64,000 nucleotides of DNA from Diadema setosum (taxonomy: Eukaryota; Echinodermata; Echinoidea; Diadematoida; Diadematidae), in NCBI RefSeq assembly GCF_964275005.1, contig NC_092705.1, forward strand, positions 10,429,912-10,493,911. The letters run 5' to 3'. A program made the position numbers and the translations under genes. This document shows positions 55,019-64,000 of the stretch, piece after piece. How positions within the stretch are numbered: position 1 is the stretch's first letter; each line of letters starts with the position of its first letter. The notes below the pieces were generated by a model. The model did no database searches and had not been told where the DNA came from. It saw only the letters and a program-made list of their open reading frames with translations.

Positions 55019-55329
55019 ATTATGTGTGCCAAGTTTTGTGATCTCTTACAACGAAAAAAGGGGATTCTACCCCGTTTCCTACTTGCAGTCGTCTGACAAC
55101 AAAGTCCGCGTAGCAGAGTGAATAGAAGACATCTGTCCGTTGGGAGGGGCTGGTTTATTACTGACCGTCATTCCAGTTAACAAGTAGAGTCCACCTGACA
55201 AGAGGCAGATTTATCTCTCTAAAGTAATCCCAGCTTTTGTACACTTCCAGGGGAATGCTTGCATAATGTTTTATGTCCATGGGGAGTGGCATGAAAGTTA
55301 CTCTCCATCATACAGACCCATTTGATATT

Positions 55330-55357
55330 TGTGTGTGTGTGTGTGTGTGTGTGTGTA
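55330..55357. repeat. (TG)n microsatellite
   Basis: Uninterrupted GT dinucleotide array. Confidence 0.9.
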
Positions 55358-55489
55358 TTGCATGCTGAAAAAAAAATATAAAGAAGATGTTTCAATCATG
55401 ACAGAGTTATGTATGATTTTCTGCAAGGTTCATGTTATAAAGCATCTCAGTTAGTTGACATGGACATTTGTTTTACGTTCAGCCAAATA

Positions 55490-55656
55490 CTGTATAAGCT
55501 GTTATTTTTGCGAGGGTTTAATTTCGCGAATCAGTTGGATCGCGAATCTAAACAACACGCAAAAATGTCTACATGTGCTTTGTTAATAGAGCACTAATGT
55601 AAAGGTCAGCGTCAATTCGCGAAAATATCTGGACGCGAAAATAACAGCGTATACAG
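55490..55656. mobile_element. TA-flanked MITE (CTGTATAAGCTGTTATTTTT ends)
   Basis: 167 bp; ends CTGTATAAGCTGTTATTTTT and, inverted, CTGTATACGCTGTTATTTTC, TA on both sides, CGCGAAAA motifs inside. Distant relative of 21661-21855 and 35006-35213. Confidence 0.8.
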
Positions 55657-55742
55657 TATACAATGTACATAATTTTTGCAAACATATATATAATGAGACA
55701 TAACATGATGCTCAAAGACAGAAACTATGTGTGTGTGTGTAT

Positions 55743-55985
55743 AAGAGTTTGTTTGCAAAAACCGACAAGTCCATATTTGTCAAATGGAGATATTTGCGAT
55801 TAAAGGTCAAGAAAAATAAAGAGAATAATAAGATTTTTTTTGCTTCTTTTGACCATAACTTCAAAAATGTACCTTTATATGTAGTGACCAATATATCATT
55901 TTAAAGGTATTATTGTGTACTTTATGATAGAGACCCTACTTCAAAATCTTCAAAAATGGACTTATCGGTTTTTGCGAACAAACTC

Positions 55986-55987
<2 letters not shown>
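55743..55987. mobile_element. MITE with AAGAGTTTGTTTGC ends
   Basis: 245 bp; AAGAGTTTGTTTGCAAAAAC at the left and, inverted, AAGAGTTTGTTCGCAAAAAC at the right, with matching CCGA(C/T)AAGTCCAT next to each. Directly adjoins an (AT)n array. Confidence 0.75.

Positions 55988-55988
<1 letters not shown>

Positions 55989-56054
<66 letters not shown>
55989..56054. repeat. (AT)n array
   Basis: Over 60 bp of pure TA dinucleotides. Similar arrays lie at about 57011-57155, 58259-58306 and 58712-58739. Confidence 0.95.
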
Positions 56055-56059
<5 letters not shown>

Positions 56060-56060
<1 letters not shown>

Positions 56061-56265
56061 TGATAAGGTAGTCCACGTAGAACACTTCAACAAAACAAAT
56101 CACACACTAACAGATCTGCAATGTTGCATTTTATACAAGGACATGGAAGCATTTGAAGAAAGACACGTGAAAGAACTAAAAACAATCATCCGCACACGAA
56201 GCTTCCAGGGACAGGGCATGAACATAGATCTATCATGGCTCACAAACTACACTTTTTACAAGTAG
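56060..56265 (+). mobile_element. Penelope-like element / GIY-YIG endonuclease C-terminal fragment
   Basis: Open frame VDKVVHVEHFNKTNHTLTDL, then QCCILYKDMEAFEERHVKEL, KTIIRTRSFQGQGMNIDLSW and LTNYTFYK stop. The V.EHFNK.NHTL.DL pattern followed by a charged helix and GMNIDLSWL resembles the end of GIY-YIG-type endonuclease regions linked to reverse transcriptases of Penelope-like elements. The upstream part is replaced by the (AT)n array, so only the 3' end remains. Downstream to ~56985 may be its 3' tail, ending with AATAAA near 56966. Confidence 0.5.
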
Positions 56266-57009
56266 GTGCGCCGCTTACTGTTGTCTGTTCTTCCGCTTAC
56301 CCCGCTGCAATAGATCTTATCATTAATGCTGACGCTCCTTTGAACCTTTTCTTGGAACCAGTCTTTTTTCTGCTCCGAGACGTATTGTGACGTATCTATT
56401 TAATCAAAAGAAGAAAAATAAGATTTTTCACGTATTTCATATTCATGCTATAGTGTCAGATTATTTAAAGACTATCTACTCACCAGAATTTGGAAGTTAA
56501 TGTATGTGTATGCTGAAGTTTGAAAGGAATAGTAAACTGCTTGCACATATTTTGCATAACCATCAGTGTGACGATTTATATTAATCATGATAATTTCAGA
56601 TTATGTAAAGATTATCTATACACTAGAATTAAAGTTAATTTATAGTGTATGTTGAATTTTGAAAGAAATAATGCACTGCTTTTACATTACCACCGCAGTT
56701 GCGTATTCAGAGGAATATTACTTCTGTATCAGTAGTGCCAAGTTTTTTCATGTATGCTTTATATTCATTGTCATTTCATTATGACGTAACATTGCACTGT
56801 TGCCAGGATGCGCGCTGGGTGTTAGGATGCCTAGCATTGATGCGTTAAAGCGCGCATCCTTGGTAACACGGTTGCAATATATTGTTATGGCTTAATTTTG
56901 TTATTGTTCTCTCAGTATCAACACTTGAGAAAGGGCGGCGAGACGCTCGAAAATTTGTGTGAAGAAATAAACCGTTGGTGAATACAGCATGAACTTTATG
57001 TATATGAAC

Positions 57010-57010
<1 letters not shown>

Positions 57011-57088
<78 letters not shown>

Positions 57089-57093
57089 TCATA

Positions 57094-57157
<64 letters not shown>

Positions 57158-57160
57158 TGT
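57011..57160. repeat. (AT)n arrays
   Basis: Two long AT dinucleotide arrays separated by TGTATTCATATATATGTG. They yield artificial Ile/Tyr frames. Confidence 0.95.
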
Positions 57161-57286
57161 ACATGTATATGTGTGTGTATGTTTTCATTTAAAAGGAATG
57201 GTATAGTATTGATTAAGGTAAGGGTTCAGTTTTTCTTCTTTTTTTTGCGAGATATATACTTAATCCACTTTATATATATATATACA

Positions 57287-58256
57287 CAGTATGTCCCAAA
57301 AAAAAATTACAAAGGGGCCCTCCGCAATGATATCTTTAAAAATAGTGAATCAATCTAAATACAAATTCAGGGTATGAAACTATAACTCATTGCCCACATC
57401 TTACAGAAAACCCCATTCAATTTGCTTCAGTGGTCAAAGAGAAATGAGGAATTTTGTAGAGGATGTCGGGAATCTCTTCTGTCCAGATTCTGTCTATTAT
57501 TCACACACATGAGCATTGAATTGCTAAAATTGGAAGAATCAGACTCATGACATGCTTTACAACAATCCGCCTTTCTCTGTGACCGCTTAACCAAATTGAA
57601 TGGGGTTTTCTGCAAAATAGAGCTTATTTGCGTCGATGTAGGGCAATTTGTCAATCAGTTGCAATGAAAACATCTCGATGGAAGAATTTCATGAATTTGA
57701 ATAAAATAGAGCTAAGATGTTATATTTTAAGAACCTGAAGTAGCACCTAGACAGGTTGATCATATTGGGTGTTATCAAATCTGATTATAATTTTTGGGGC
57801 GACTTACTGCAGTATGTCCCCCCCCCCCCAAAAAAAAAAAAAAATACAATCAGATTTTCGCATTGATAATGCCCAATATGATTACATTTTTAAAATGTTA
57901 CTTCAGGCTCTTGAAATATAACATTTTAGCTCTATTTTGCAGAAATCCCCATTCGATTTGGTTAAGCGGTCACAGAGAAATGTGGATTGTTGTAAAGCAT
58001 GTCATGAATCAGATTCTTCCGAGTTTAGCATTTCGATGATCTTGTGTGTGAATAATAGACAGAACTTGGACAAAGAGATTCCTGACATCCTCTACAAAAT
58101 TCCGTATTTCTCTTTGACCACTGAAGCAAATCGAGGGGTTTTCTGTAAGATGTGGGCAATGAGTTATAGTTTCATACCCTGAATTTGTATTTAGATTGAT
58201 TCACTATTTTTAAAGATATCATTGCGGAGGGCCCCGTTGTAATTTTTTTTGGGACA

Positions 58257-58261
<5 letters not shown>
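57287..58261. mobile_element. ~1-kb palindromic mariner-like element
   Basis: Inverted ends AGTATGTCCCAAAAAAA; the two arms match over about 450 bp each (for example AATTCAGGGTATGAAACTAT and inverse) with a short centre near 57790-57840 that repeats the CAGTATGTCCC motif. TA-rich flanks hide the duplication. The CAGTATGTCCC ends suggest a Tc1/mariner relative. No transposase frame. Confidence 0.78.
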
Positions 58262-58318
<57 letters not shown>

Positions 58319-58566
58319 GTATATAAAGTGGATATTTATATATTATATATATTTACATATATATTTATATATCTGCCTCTTAATATCTACATTAAGTGTG
58401 TGTATATATTGATTCACAACAGTAGTTCAATATGAAAACTCAGTGAGAGACGTAGTTTTGACGAATTTTCGCCCATAGGGCTTTGTCAAGTCAATGGCAG
58501 ATTTTATTTTGAAGCAGATATAAATCAAAATAAAAGATGCGTCGTCAGTGGTAGCGCGTCCATAAC

Positions 58567-58664
58567 AAAATGCGCACATACACAAGTAGCGCACATTTTC
58601 CCTTCCTTCCTAGTTTTCTTTGTGACGTCCAATTTTGTGCGCTACTTGTGTATGTGCGCATTTT
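58567..58664. repeat. Perfect 29-bp inverted repeat
   Basis: Arms 58567-58595 and 58636-58664 are perfect inverse copies (core TGCGCACATACACAAGTAGC) around a 40-base loop. GC-richer than its AT-rich surroundings. Confidence 0.85.
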
Positions 58665-58704
58665 TTTTGGGACTCCGAGCAGAAACCTATAGCTGTAATA
58701 AATG

Positions 58705-58737
<33 letters not shown>

Positions 58738-58794
58738 TGTATGTGTATATGTGTGTGTATGTTATCATTTAAAAGGAATGGTATATATTATTGG

Positions 58795-59180
58795 TTAAGG
58801 TAAGGGTTCAGCTTTTTTTTTGCGAGATATTATGTACTTAGAATCCACTTTATGAAATGTTAAAGAGCATACAGTTCTAAGAGGAATTCAAAGTTTATTT
58901 GATGAAAAATTGTTTTTGAAATGGTTGAGATATCCAAAAACAAGGTTAAGCAAAGCAATTCTAACATAAGGTGGGCCCCCACCTTTTATGAGGATTGCTT
59001 TGTTTGGATATTTCAGCCATTCAAAAACCAATTTTCATCAAATAAACTTTGAATTCCTTTCAGAATTGTATGCTCTTTCATATTTCATAGGAGGTTTCTC
59101 ATTATCTAAAAGAAATCATCATAAAAAATCTTGGAAATCTGAAGCCCCATCTCAACTGAAACGGTACCCTTCCTTCAAAA
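58795..59180. mobile_element. Palindromic MITE related to 18815-19197
   Basis: Shares AGAGCATACAGTTCTAAGAG-type sequence and GAGATATCCAAAAACAAGGT with the TTAA element at 18815-19197; the arms meet at GGTGGGCCCCCACC near 58978. The left ~115 bp (from 58735) is also duplicated at 57165-57280. Ends are less clear than at 18815. Confidence 0.6.
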
Positions 59181-59199
59181 TATCTAAAGACAATTTTAT

Positions 59200-60090
59200 T
59201 TGGTGTTTAATTTTCTACTTATTTATGATACATATGTATATGAATATAGTTTGAATGCAAAACCAGATAAATGGCATTTACTTTTTTAAACTGAGATCAT
59301 CAAACTGAGAAAAAAATTAATCTTTCCAATAATACTGCTCTTGTTACATAACAAGACATTTTTTGAAGATATTAAAATTATCACAAATTTTCTATTTTTT
59401 GTTTATATTTCAACAGCTGTAACATCAAATATCTCAAATTGAATGAATATAATGAACATTATACATTGTATATGAATATATGCAATAATATCCAGTCAAA
59501 GAAATTAATGCAACAATCAATATTGTAGCCTGTAGGTGGAAATACAAAAACATTTATTTCTTCTTGTTCTCAAGTTCTTATTTTTGCTTTTATTGGAGAT
59601 AAAGGATGGCAAATCGGCATGGACAAAGACATGCTACTCTATCCAGACAAGGCTTGCATGAAATTGCAATATCAAAATTTGCCAAAGATCCATATAAAAA
59701 TGAACATCACATAAATAATGTCAGAATAACATTGGTTTCTAAAATATTGTTTACTTAGTATACCAATAAACACTCCTCTCATTCCATCAACTCTTTAGGG
59801 AATATTGAATGTTCTGACACGGCAATGAATCAATATACAAATGACGCACAAATATTAATTTAAAGTATGTGGTACATTGAAAAGAAAGGACAGTTCAGAA
59901 AAATGAAAAATACGACTCTTTTCCGGTTAGGTTACTTGATTTTTGCCTACGCCAAGACAGTTTCAAGTAAGACAGTGCCGTATTAATGAGTGGCCGTGTA
60001 CTAAACGTAGATTGCGTAGAGCGCCATCTCTCTAGCTCTGAAAACTCACTCGAATGGGGGAGACCAATAACAACAACAAAGATCATAACG
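59200..60090. other. No gene seen; AT-rich
   Basis: No reading frame, exon boundary or clear inverted-repeat element recognised. Confidence 0.5.
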
Positions 60091-60099
60091 TAGGTGTAG

Positions 60100-60560
60100 A
60101 AATGAACGTTCCGTGCACACTACGACACGCCACCGCCGCACCTCGAGCCAGCGGCTGGAGTAGTGAGCCAGACACACGGTGATGATTTTCATGCCGTATC
60201 AGCTGACTCTCCCTACTCCTCGTCCCGTACGCAAGAAACGCAAGAACGGAACTTTTTTGATAGATTTACACTTATGCGTAGAAGAAGTTAGCGCTATCAC
60301 TTGATACAGCACCTTGATATTATGTCTCAAGCTAATTCTGGTGCCCTTTGTAACACTTGATCGGATTTGACAAAGAGCATTTGATTTAGACTGTTCATCG
60401 CGACTTGTTGATGAAGTAGCAGCCAGCCAGCCTGGCAGCAGCGGACCCGCCCACATACCTCCACAGACCTTTCGACACGCAGGGAACTGTCGGGGAGTTC
60501 ACGGGGCCCGACTCGTGTATGCAGCTCCGCACCTACGCAAGGTGGGTGGGTATACGTATG
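60100..60560. promoter_or_regulatory. CpG-rich patch, candidate promoter/first exon of another gene
   Basis: CpGs are dense from about 60105 to 60560. A plausible plus-strand donor ACGCAAG|GTGGGT lies at 60541-60542. If this is a first exon, the gene runs rightwards towards the possible exon at 63411. No coding start is certain. Confidence 0.35.
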
Positions 60561-60840
60561 AATGAATGGTAGGCCCTATGTTGATAGTTTTGTGGCATGA
60601 CAGACTGTTGAAAACTTGGTCGTCTTAAATTGCCAAAGAACAGTATAGCTGCATGTGTATCACTATTAGATTGCTGTGTAAGCAAGGTTGCCAGCGTGAC
60701 TTGAAACAGTGTCAGTGACGATCTCGAGCTCTACAATGGCTAGTTCAATTTGTACAAAGGGATGGGCGCTCATAATCATGATAATGCAATAAATTTACTC
60801 CGTAAGTTCATTGAATAGGCGATTTACGGCCAATTTGGTC

Positions 60841-60870
60841 CTTCTTCTTCTTCTTCTTCTTCTTCTTAGT
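60841..60870. repeat. (CTT)n microsatellite
   Basis: About ten CTT/TTC triplets. Confidence 0.9.
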
Positions 60871-61116
60871 TCTTCTTTGGTACTGTCCAACACCCCTTAG
60901 TAGGGGCTAGCTGGACGGGGTTTGTGCGCTGGTGTTTATTGTGCGGAGAGAGAAGTTTTGGAATCTAGAAAATATTCTAGTTGCTTTGCCCATGGACCTG
61001 CAACGAAGTAGGTCCATGCTTTGCCCTTGACTCGAGTCTTGGATATAGTGAAGTGTGAAGGATTGCTGCTTGGCAGGTGTAAGACTTCAGTATAATTAGG
61101 TGTATACACTTTGTAG

Positions 61117-61597
61117 TTGGGTGTCCAACACATCGACACCCTAATACTTTTTCTTTCAATAGATACATAAAATATCTCACAATTTGCCAGAAATTTTACT
61201 CGCATGTAAAGAAAATACTGATTTCACAGGCGCACATTGAAAATGCGATTTACGGTACACACTCCAAGATAACAGCTTCGAACGCGTGGGTTGTTACTTT
61301 GACGCACTCAATTGCGCCGTGATTGTGAAACCAACACCCCTACCCTCCATTGACAATACATGAGAAATGCAATGCTTTTCCTATTATGTGGATTCATAAT
61401 CTACGGTATCATTGTTTTGCTGTTGATCTTGTTTTTTATCAGGTTTTTTAGTAATATTGCGACATCTTCAAATCCCTGGTGAAGAATGCAAAACCACTGT
61501 GTGTAGTCTCACGCCTGAAAGTTTGTTCTTTACGCGCAGTGCTATAAATAGAGGAGTGTCAGTTTGAATGTACAGTGTCGATGTGTTGGACACCTAC
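61117..61597. repeat. Inverted GTGTCCAACACATCGACAC segments
   Basis: GTGTCCAACACATCGACAC near 61121 recurs inverted near 61576 (GTGTCGATGTGTTGGACAC), with further weaker matches outward. Possible degraded MITE of about 480 bp. Confidence 0.5.
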
Positions 61598-61599
61598 TA

Positions 61600-63290
61600 T
61601 ACTCCATGTTCAACATTCCTCAAATGACCATATCTATAATGCAAAGCATCGCCATTCCATCCGCTATCCATTTACTGATTTAGGCAAAAAGCTTCTTTGG
61701 GTATCAAACCCCACAGTTGAGGTAGGTGAGAAATAATGAAGGAAACGTATTTTGTAGTAACTAAAGAGTACACAAGCCGTCCAAAATTCGACCCTCTGCT
61801 ACACATAGAATCTTATGCTTCAGTATGCTAAGTCAAATTAATGTTTATAACTAATGACTATTTACAATGTATAGCTGGCCTACAACTCATTGACCACTTT
61901 TTGATTAAGTACCTTGTATCTTACAAAATATCCCTCAATTTCACCGTAATTTCATTCTACTTGAGGCAGAAAATACCGCAGATTCATATCCCGGGCTCAG
62001 ATTGTTGACTCGTACCGTATGTGCGTAATTCTCGGCGACAAACACAAGTGACATTCTTTATTGTACACCGACGCAAGCTCATTGACTGTCCATTTTCCCA
62101 GTGAAAAGCATGTAAATCCAGTGTGTGAGTGGGCAAATACATGTTAGCAATAATTATAACATGTATAACTATTAATGAGGATTTTCTTCAGTTCTTTTTC
62201 CTCCTGTTTCCTCGGGTTATTTACCTGTATCCCCCTAATTTCTCTTGATTTGTATTCATTTTTGAATGTTCCAGCGTATTGTCCCATGCGTACTTTTGAT
62301 TTGATAATATGCAAGAAAGCTGGATTGTGCAAGAGTGGTTGATCTAAAAATAGGTGGTCGATGCGATGAGCAGTAGACTTACTATACATGCACACATGGT
62401 ATTCGTTTGATTACTGAACCAACTCATTTTGCATCATACACAACAAAACCCTCTTCTACTGTACAAGCTGTATGCTGTTGAGTTTGTGACAGAATGTCAC
62501 ACATCAGTCAAAATCTAAGTGAATACATTCATGATATGAAGGCAGTTTTGCTCAGGACATAATGTTGTCTTTAGCTGTATTCCAGAGCTCGGTAGCATTC
62601 TGATACAGAGAAAGAAATTCTGTGTGGACCATTGCAACACTTGTCATGGTGAATATTCCACAGGTCTCTTGTCAATGATGATGTTGATATTTACATGTAT
62701 GTTTCATGCCAACAGGTGGATAAATACACATAATATTCTATTTCATGTCATATCAGACTACATGTATGTTATAAAATTGATATGATGCTAATTCATCAAT
62801 GTACAATACAGGAGAATGAGAGAAAGATAAAAAGGTGCCTTTTATACCTAAGAAATGCTAGGCCTTCCCCATGAGTAGAGGCAGCATACAGCTCATCAAT
62901 TTATCATTCTCACTCTGATCTCCCCACCCCTTACTGATTAGTCATCTGCATACTGTATTTTGAGAACAAAACAAATGTACCGGGTAACTCTTTCTCTTTG
63001 CTTTTTAGGCAATCCACCTGCATAATGGTCATAATCAATGGCTGCAACCATCCATTTTTTTTTTAATGTGAAAATTATGATGTGTTCACTGGTTTTTAAA
63101 GCTTACCAGTGGCCAACTTAGACCTGAGGCATAATTATAGTTCCTTCATTTTCATAATTATTGGCTTCAACCAGGATGTTGTGATATGAATCATCACATA
63201 TACATGTAATCACTTGGCAGGACAGCCTACCAGTGGCTGACCTAGACCTTACACATATAAATGAGGTTGCTTCAAGATGATGATGGTGAT
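61600..63290. other. No gene seen; AT-rich
   Basis: No supported exon, RNA gene or clear transposon in this stretch. Confidence 0.45.
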
Positions 63291-63292
63291 AA

Positions 63293-63319
63293 TGATGATT
63301 ATCATTATTGTTATTATCA

Positions 63320-63354
<35 letters not shown>

Positions 63355-63356
63355 GT
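63293..63356. repeat. (ATT)n-type microsatellite
   Basis: ATGATG/ATTATC-type repeats passing into a long ATT array. Confidence 0.9.
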
Positions 63357-63410
63357 ATGAAATAAAATGTGGATATCAAAGTGAACTCAAAATTTAGTGC
63401 AGACATTCAA

Positions 63411-63486
63411 TACTGCTTCTCAACCACCTCCTGAGAATGACCTGCCTACACTAGAGGCTGCTCTGAATTTTATGGCAGCCTCCAGG
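63411..63486 (+). CDS. Possible small coding exon of an unidentified plus-strand gene
   Basis: Between the AG of TTTAGTGCAG (63401-63410 region) and the consensus donor CCTCCAG|GTAAGA only one frame is open: TFNTASQPPPENDLPTLEAA then LNFMAAS. The composition looks like protein and the donor is strong, but the acceptor lacks a pyrimidine tract. Product not recognised. It could belong with the CpG-rich patch at 60100-60560. Confidence 0.4.
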
Positions 63487-64000
63487 TAAGATTGATTTTA
63501 TGCTTTTAGGTTGGCGGAACAATTCTGGAGTTGCCATGGCAACATGGAGTGGGTTTCAAGTAAAATAGTGCACGTCAGCCACTGATTATATTTTTTGTAC
63601 TTTTTTTTTTCTTCATGTGGGTTTAGAACATTCATTGAATATATTGGGGATGAGATGATACATCCATTTATGAAGTCATCTACTCCACACGTTTTTTACC
63701 ATTCAGGTCAGATTTGACAAAAAGGTACAATAATAGCAATATGAAGAGAGGAGCATATCTAAAAAACAAAAAGAAAAACAACAAAGAAAGAAGTGTAACA
63801 TGCTGGGGGAAAACCCCAAAGGTAATTAAGTGCCGATTGTCACTTTGAGTCATTTTCATGTGTGTCAAATAATAGAGTATGGATGCCCAACAGACGAGGG
63901 CTCACTACAGCTCATGATGTCACGAGAAACTGACATCAAATTGATCATTATGATGAATTATCATGTAATATGAATATGTAATTGTCATTGTTACCTTTTA

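Noticed and set aside
56266-56990. Hammerhead ribozyme linked to the Penelope-like fragment
   Set aside because: No CTGATGA and GAAA arrangement with supporting stems.
55915-57358. Ile/Tyr-repeat frames
   Set aside because: Products of (AT)n arrays; only the tail at 56060-56265 looks protein-like.

Overview
This is eukaryotic genomic DNA from a metazoan: small exons with canonical GT-AG junctions, long AT-rich introns, many microsatellites, and a dense population of short inverted-repeat transposons. The two genes and the style of the repeats suggest a marine invertebrate deuterostome, most likely an echinoderm. That placement is inference; the sequence does not fix the species.

Two genes can be read with confidence, and they are arranged head to head. 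On the minus strand, from about 37.9 kb down to 9.86 kb, lies a DDX3/PL10/Belle-type DEAD-box RNA helicase. I can define 16 coding exons; together they encode about 747 residues from the first methionine visible here, and the true N-terminal exon is not resolved. On the plus strand, 47.32-52.41 kb, is a complete five-coding-exon RPL8 gene (ribosomal protein uL2, 257 aa) whose 5' non-coding leader exon is not resolved. Both products act in translation: DDX3 unwinds mRNA during initiation and binds eIF4E through a visible YVPPHLR motif, while uL2 lies near the peptidyl-transferase centre.

Layout: 1-9.8 kb has no recognisable gene (CA repeats, possibly part of the DDX3 3' untranslated region). 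9.86-37.94 kb is DDX3, with MITE-filled introns and a probable 66-bp cassette exon that uses a GC donor. 37.94-47.3 kb is the divergent intergenic region; it holds two CpG-rich patches (candidate promoters) and a cluster of fold-back elements, three of them with long (9-12 bp) target duplications. 47.3-52.5 kb is RPL8. 52.5-60 kb is gene-free and repeat-rich: a triplicated ~300-bp unit inside a larger inverted repeat, a Penelope-like/GIY-YIG fragment, long (AT)n arrays, and a ~1-kb palindromic mariner-like element. 60.1-60.56 kb is CpG-rich and may be the 5' end of another plus-strand gene; a possible small coding exon lies at 63.41-63.49 kb.

The most interesting structure is in the repeats. 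A 1.3-1.4 kb element present once in a DDX3 intron and once in RPL8 intron 1 carries arrays of AGGTCA half-sites with DR1 spacing (nuclear-receptor-type sites). A series of TTAA-flanked MITEs and a series of elements with 9-12 bp duplications sit in and around both translation genes. One nested insertion can be dated relative to its host element by comparison with an uninterrupted copy in the same window.
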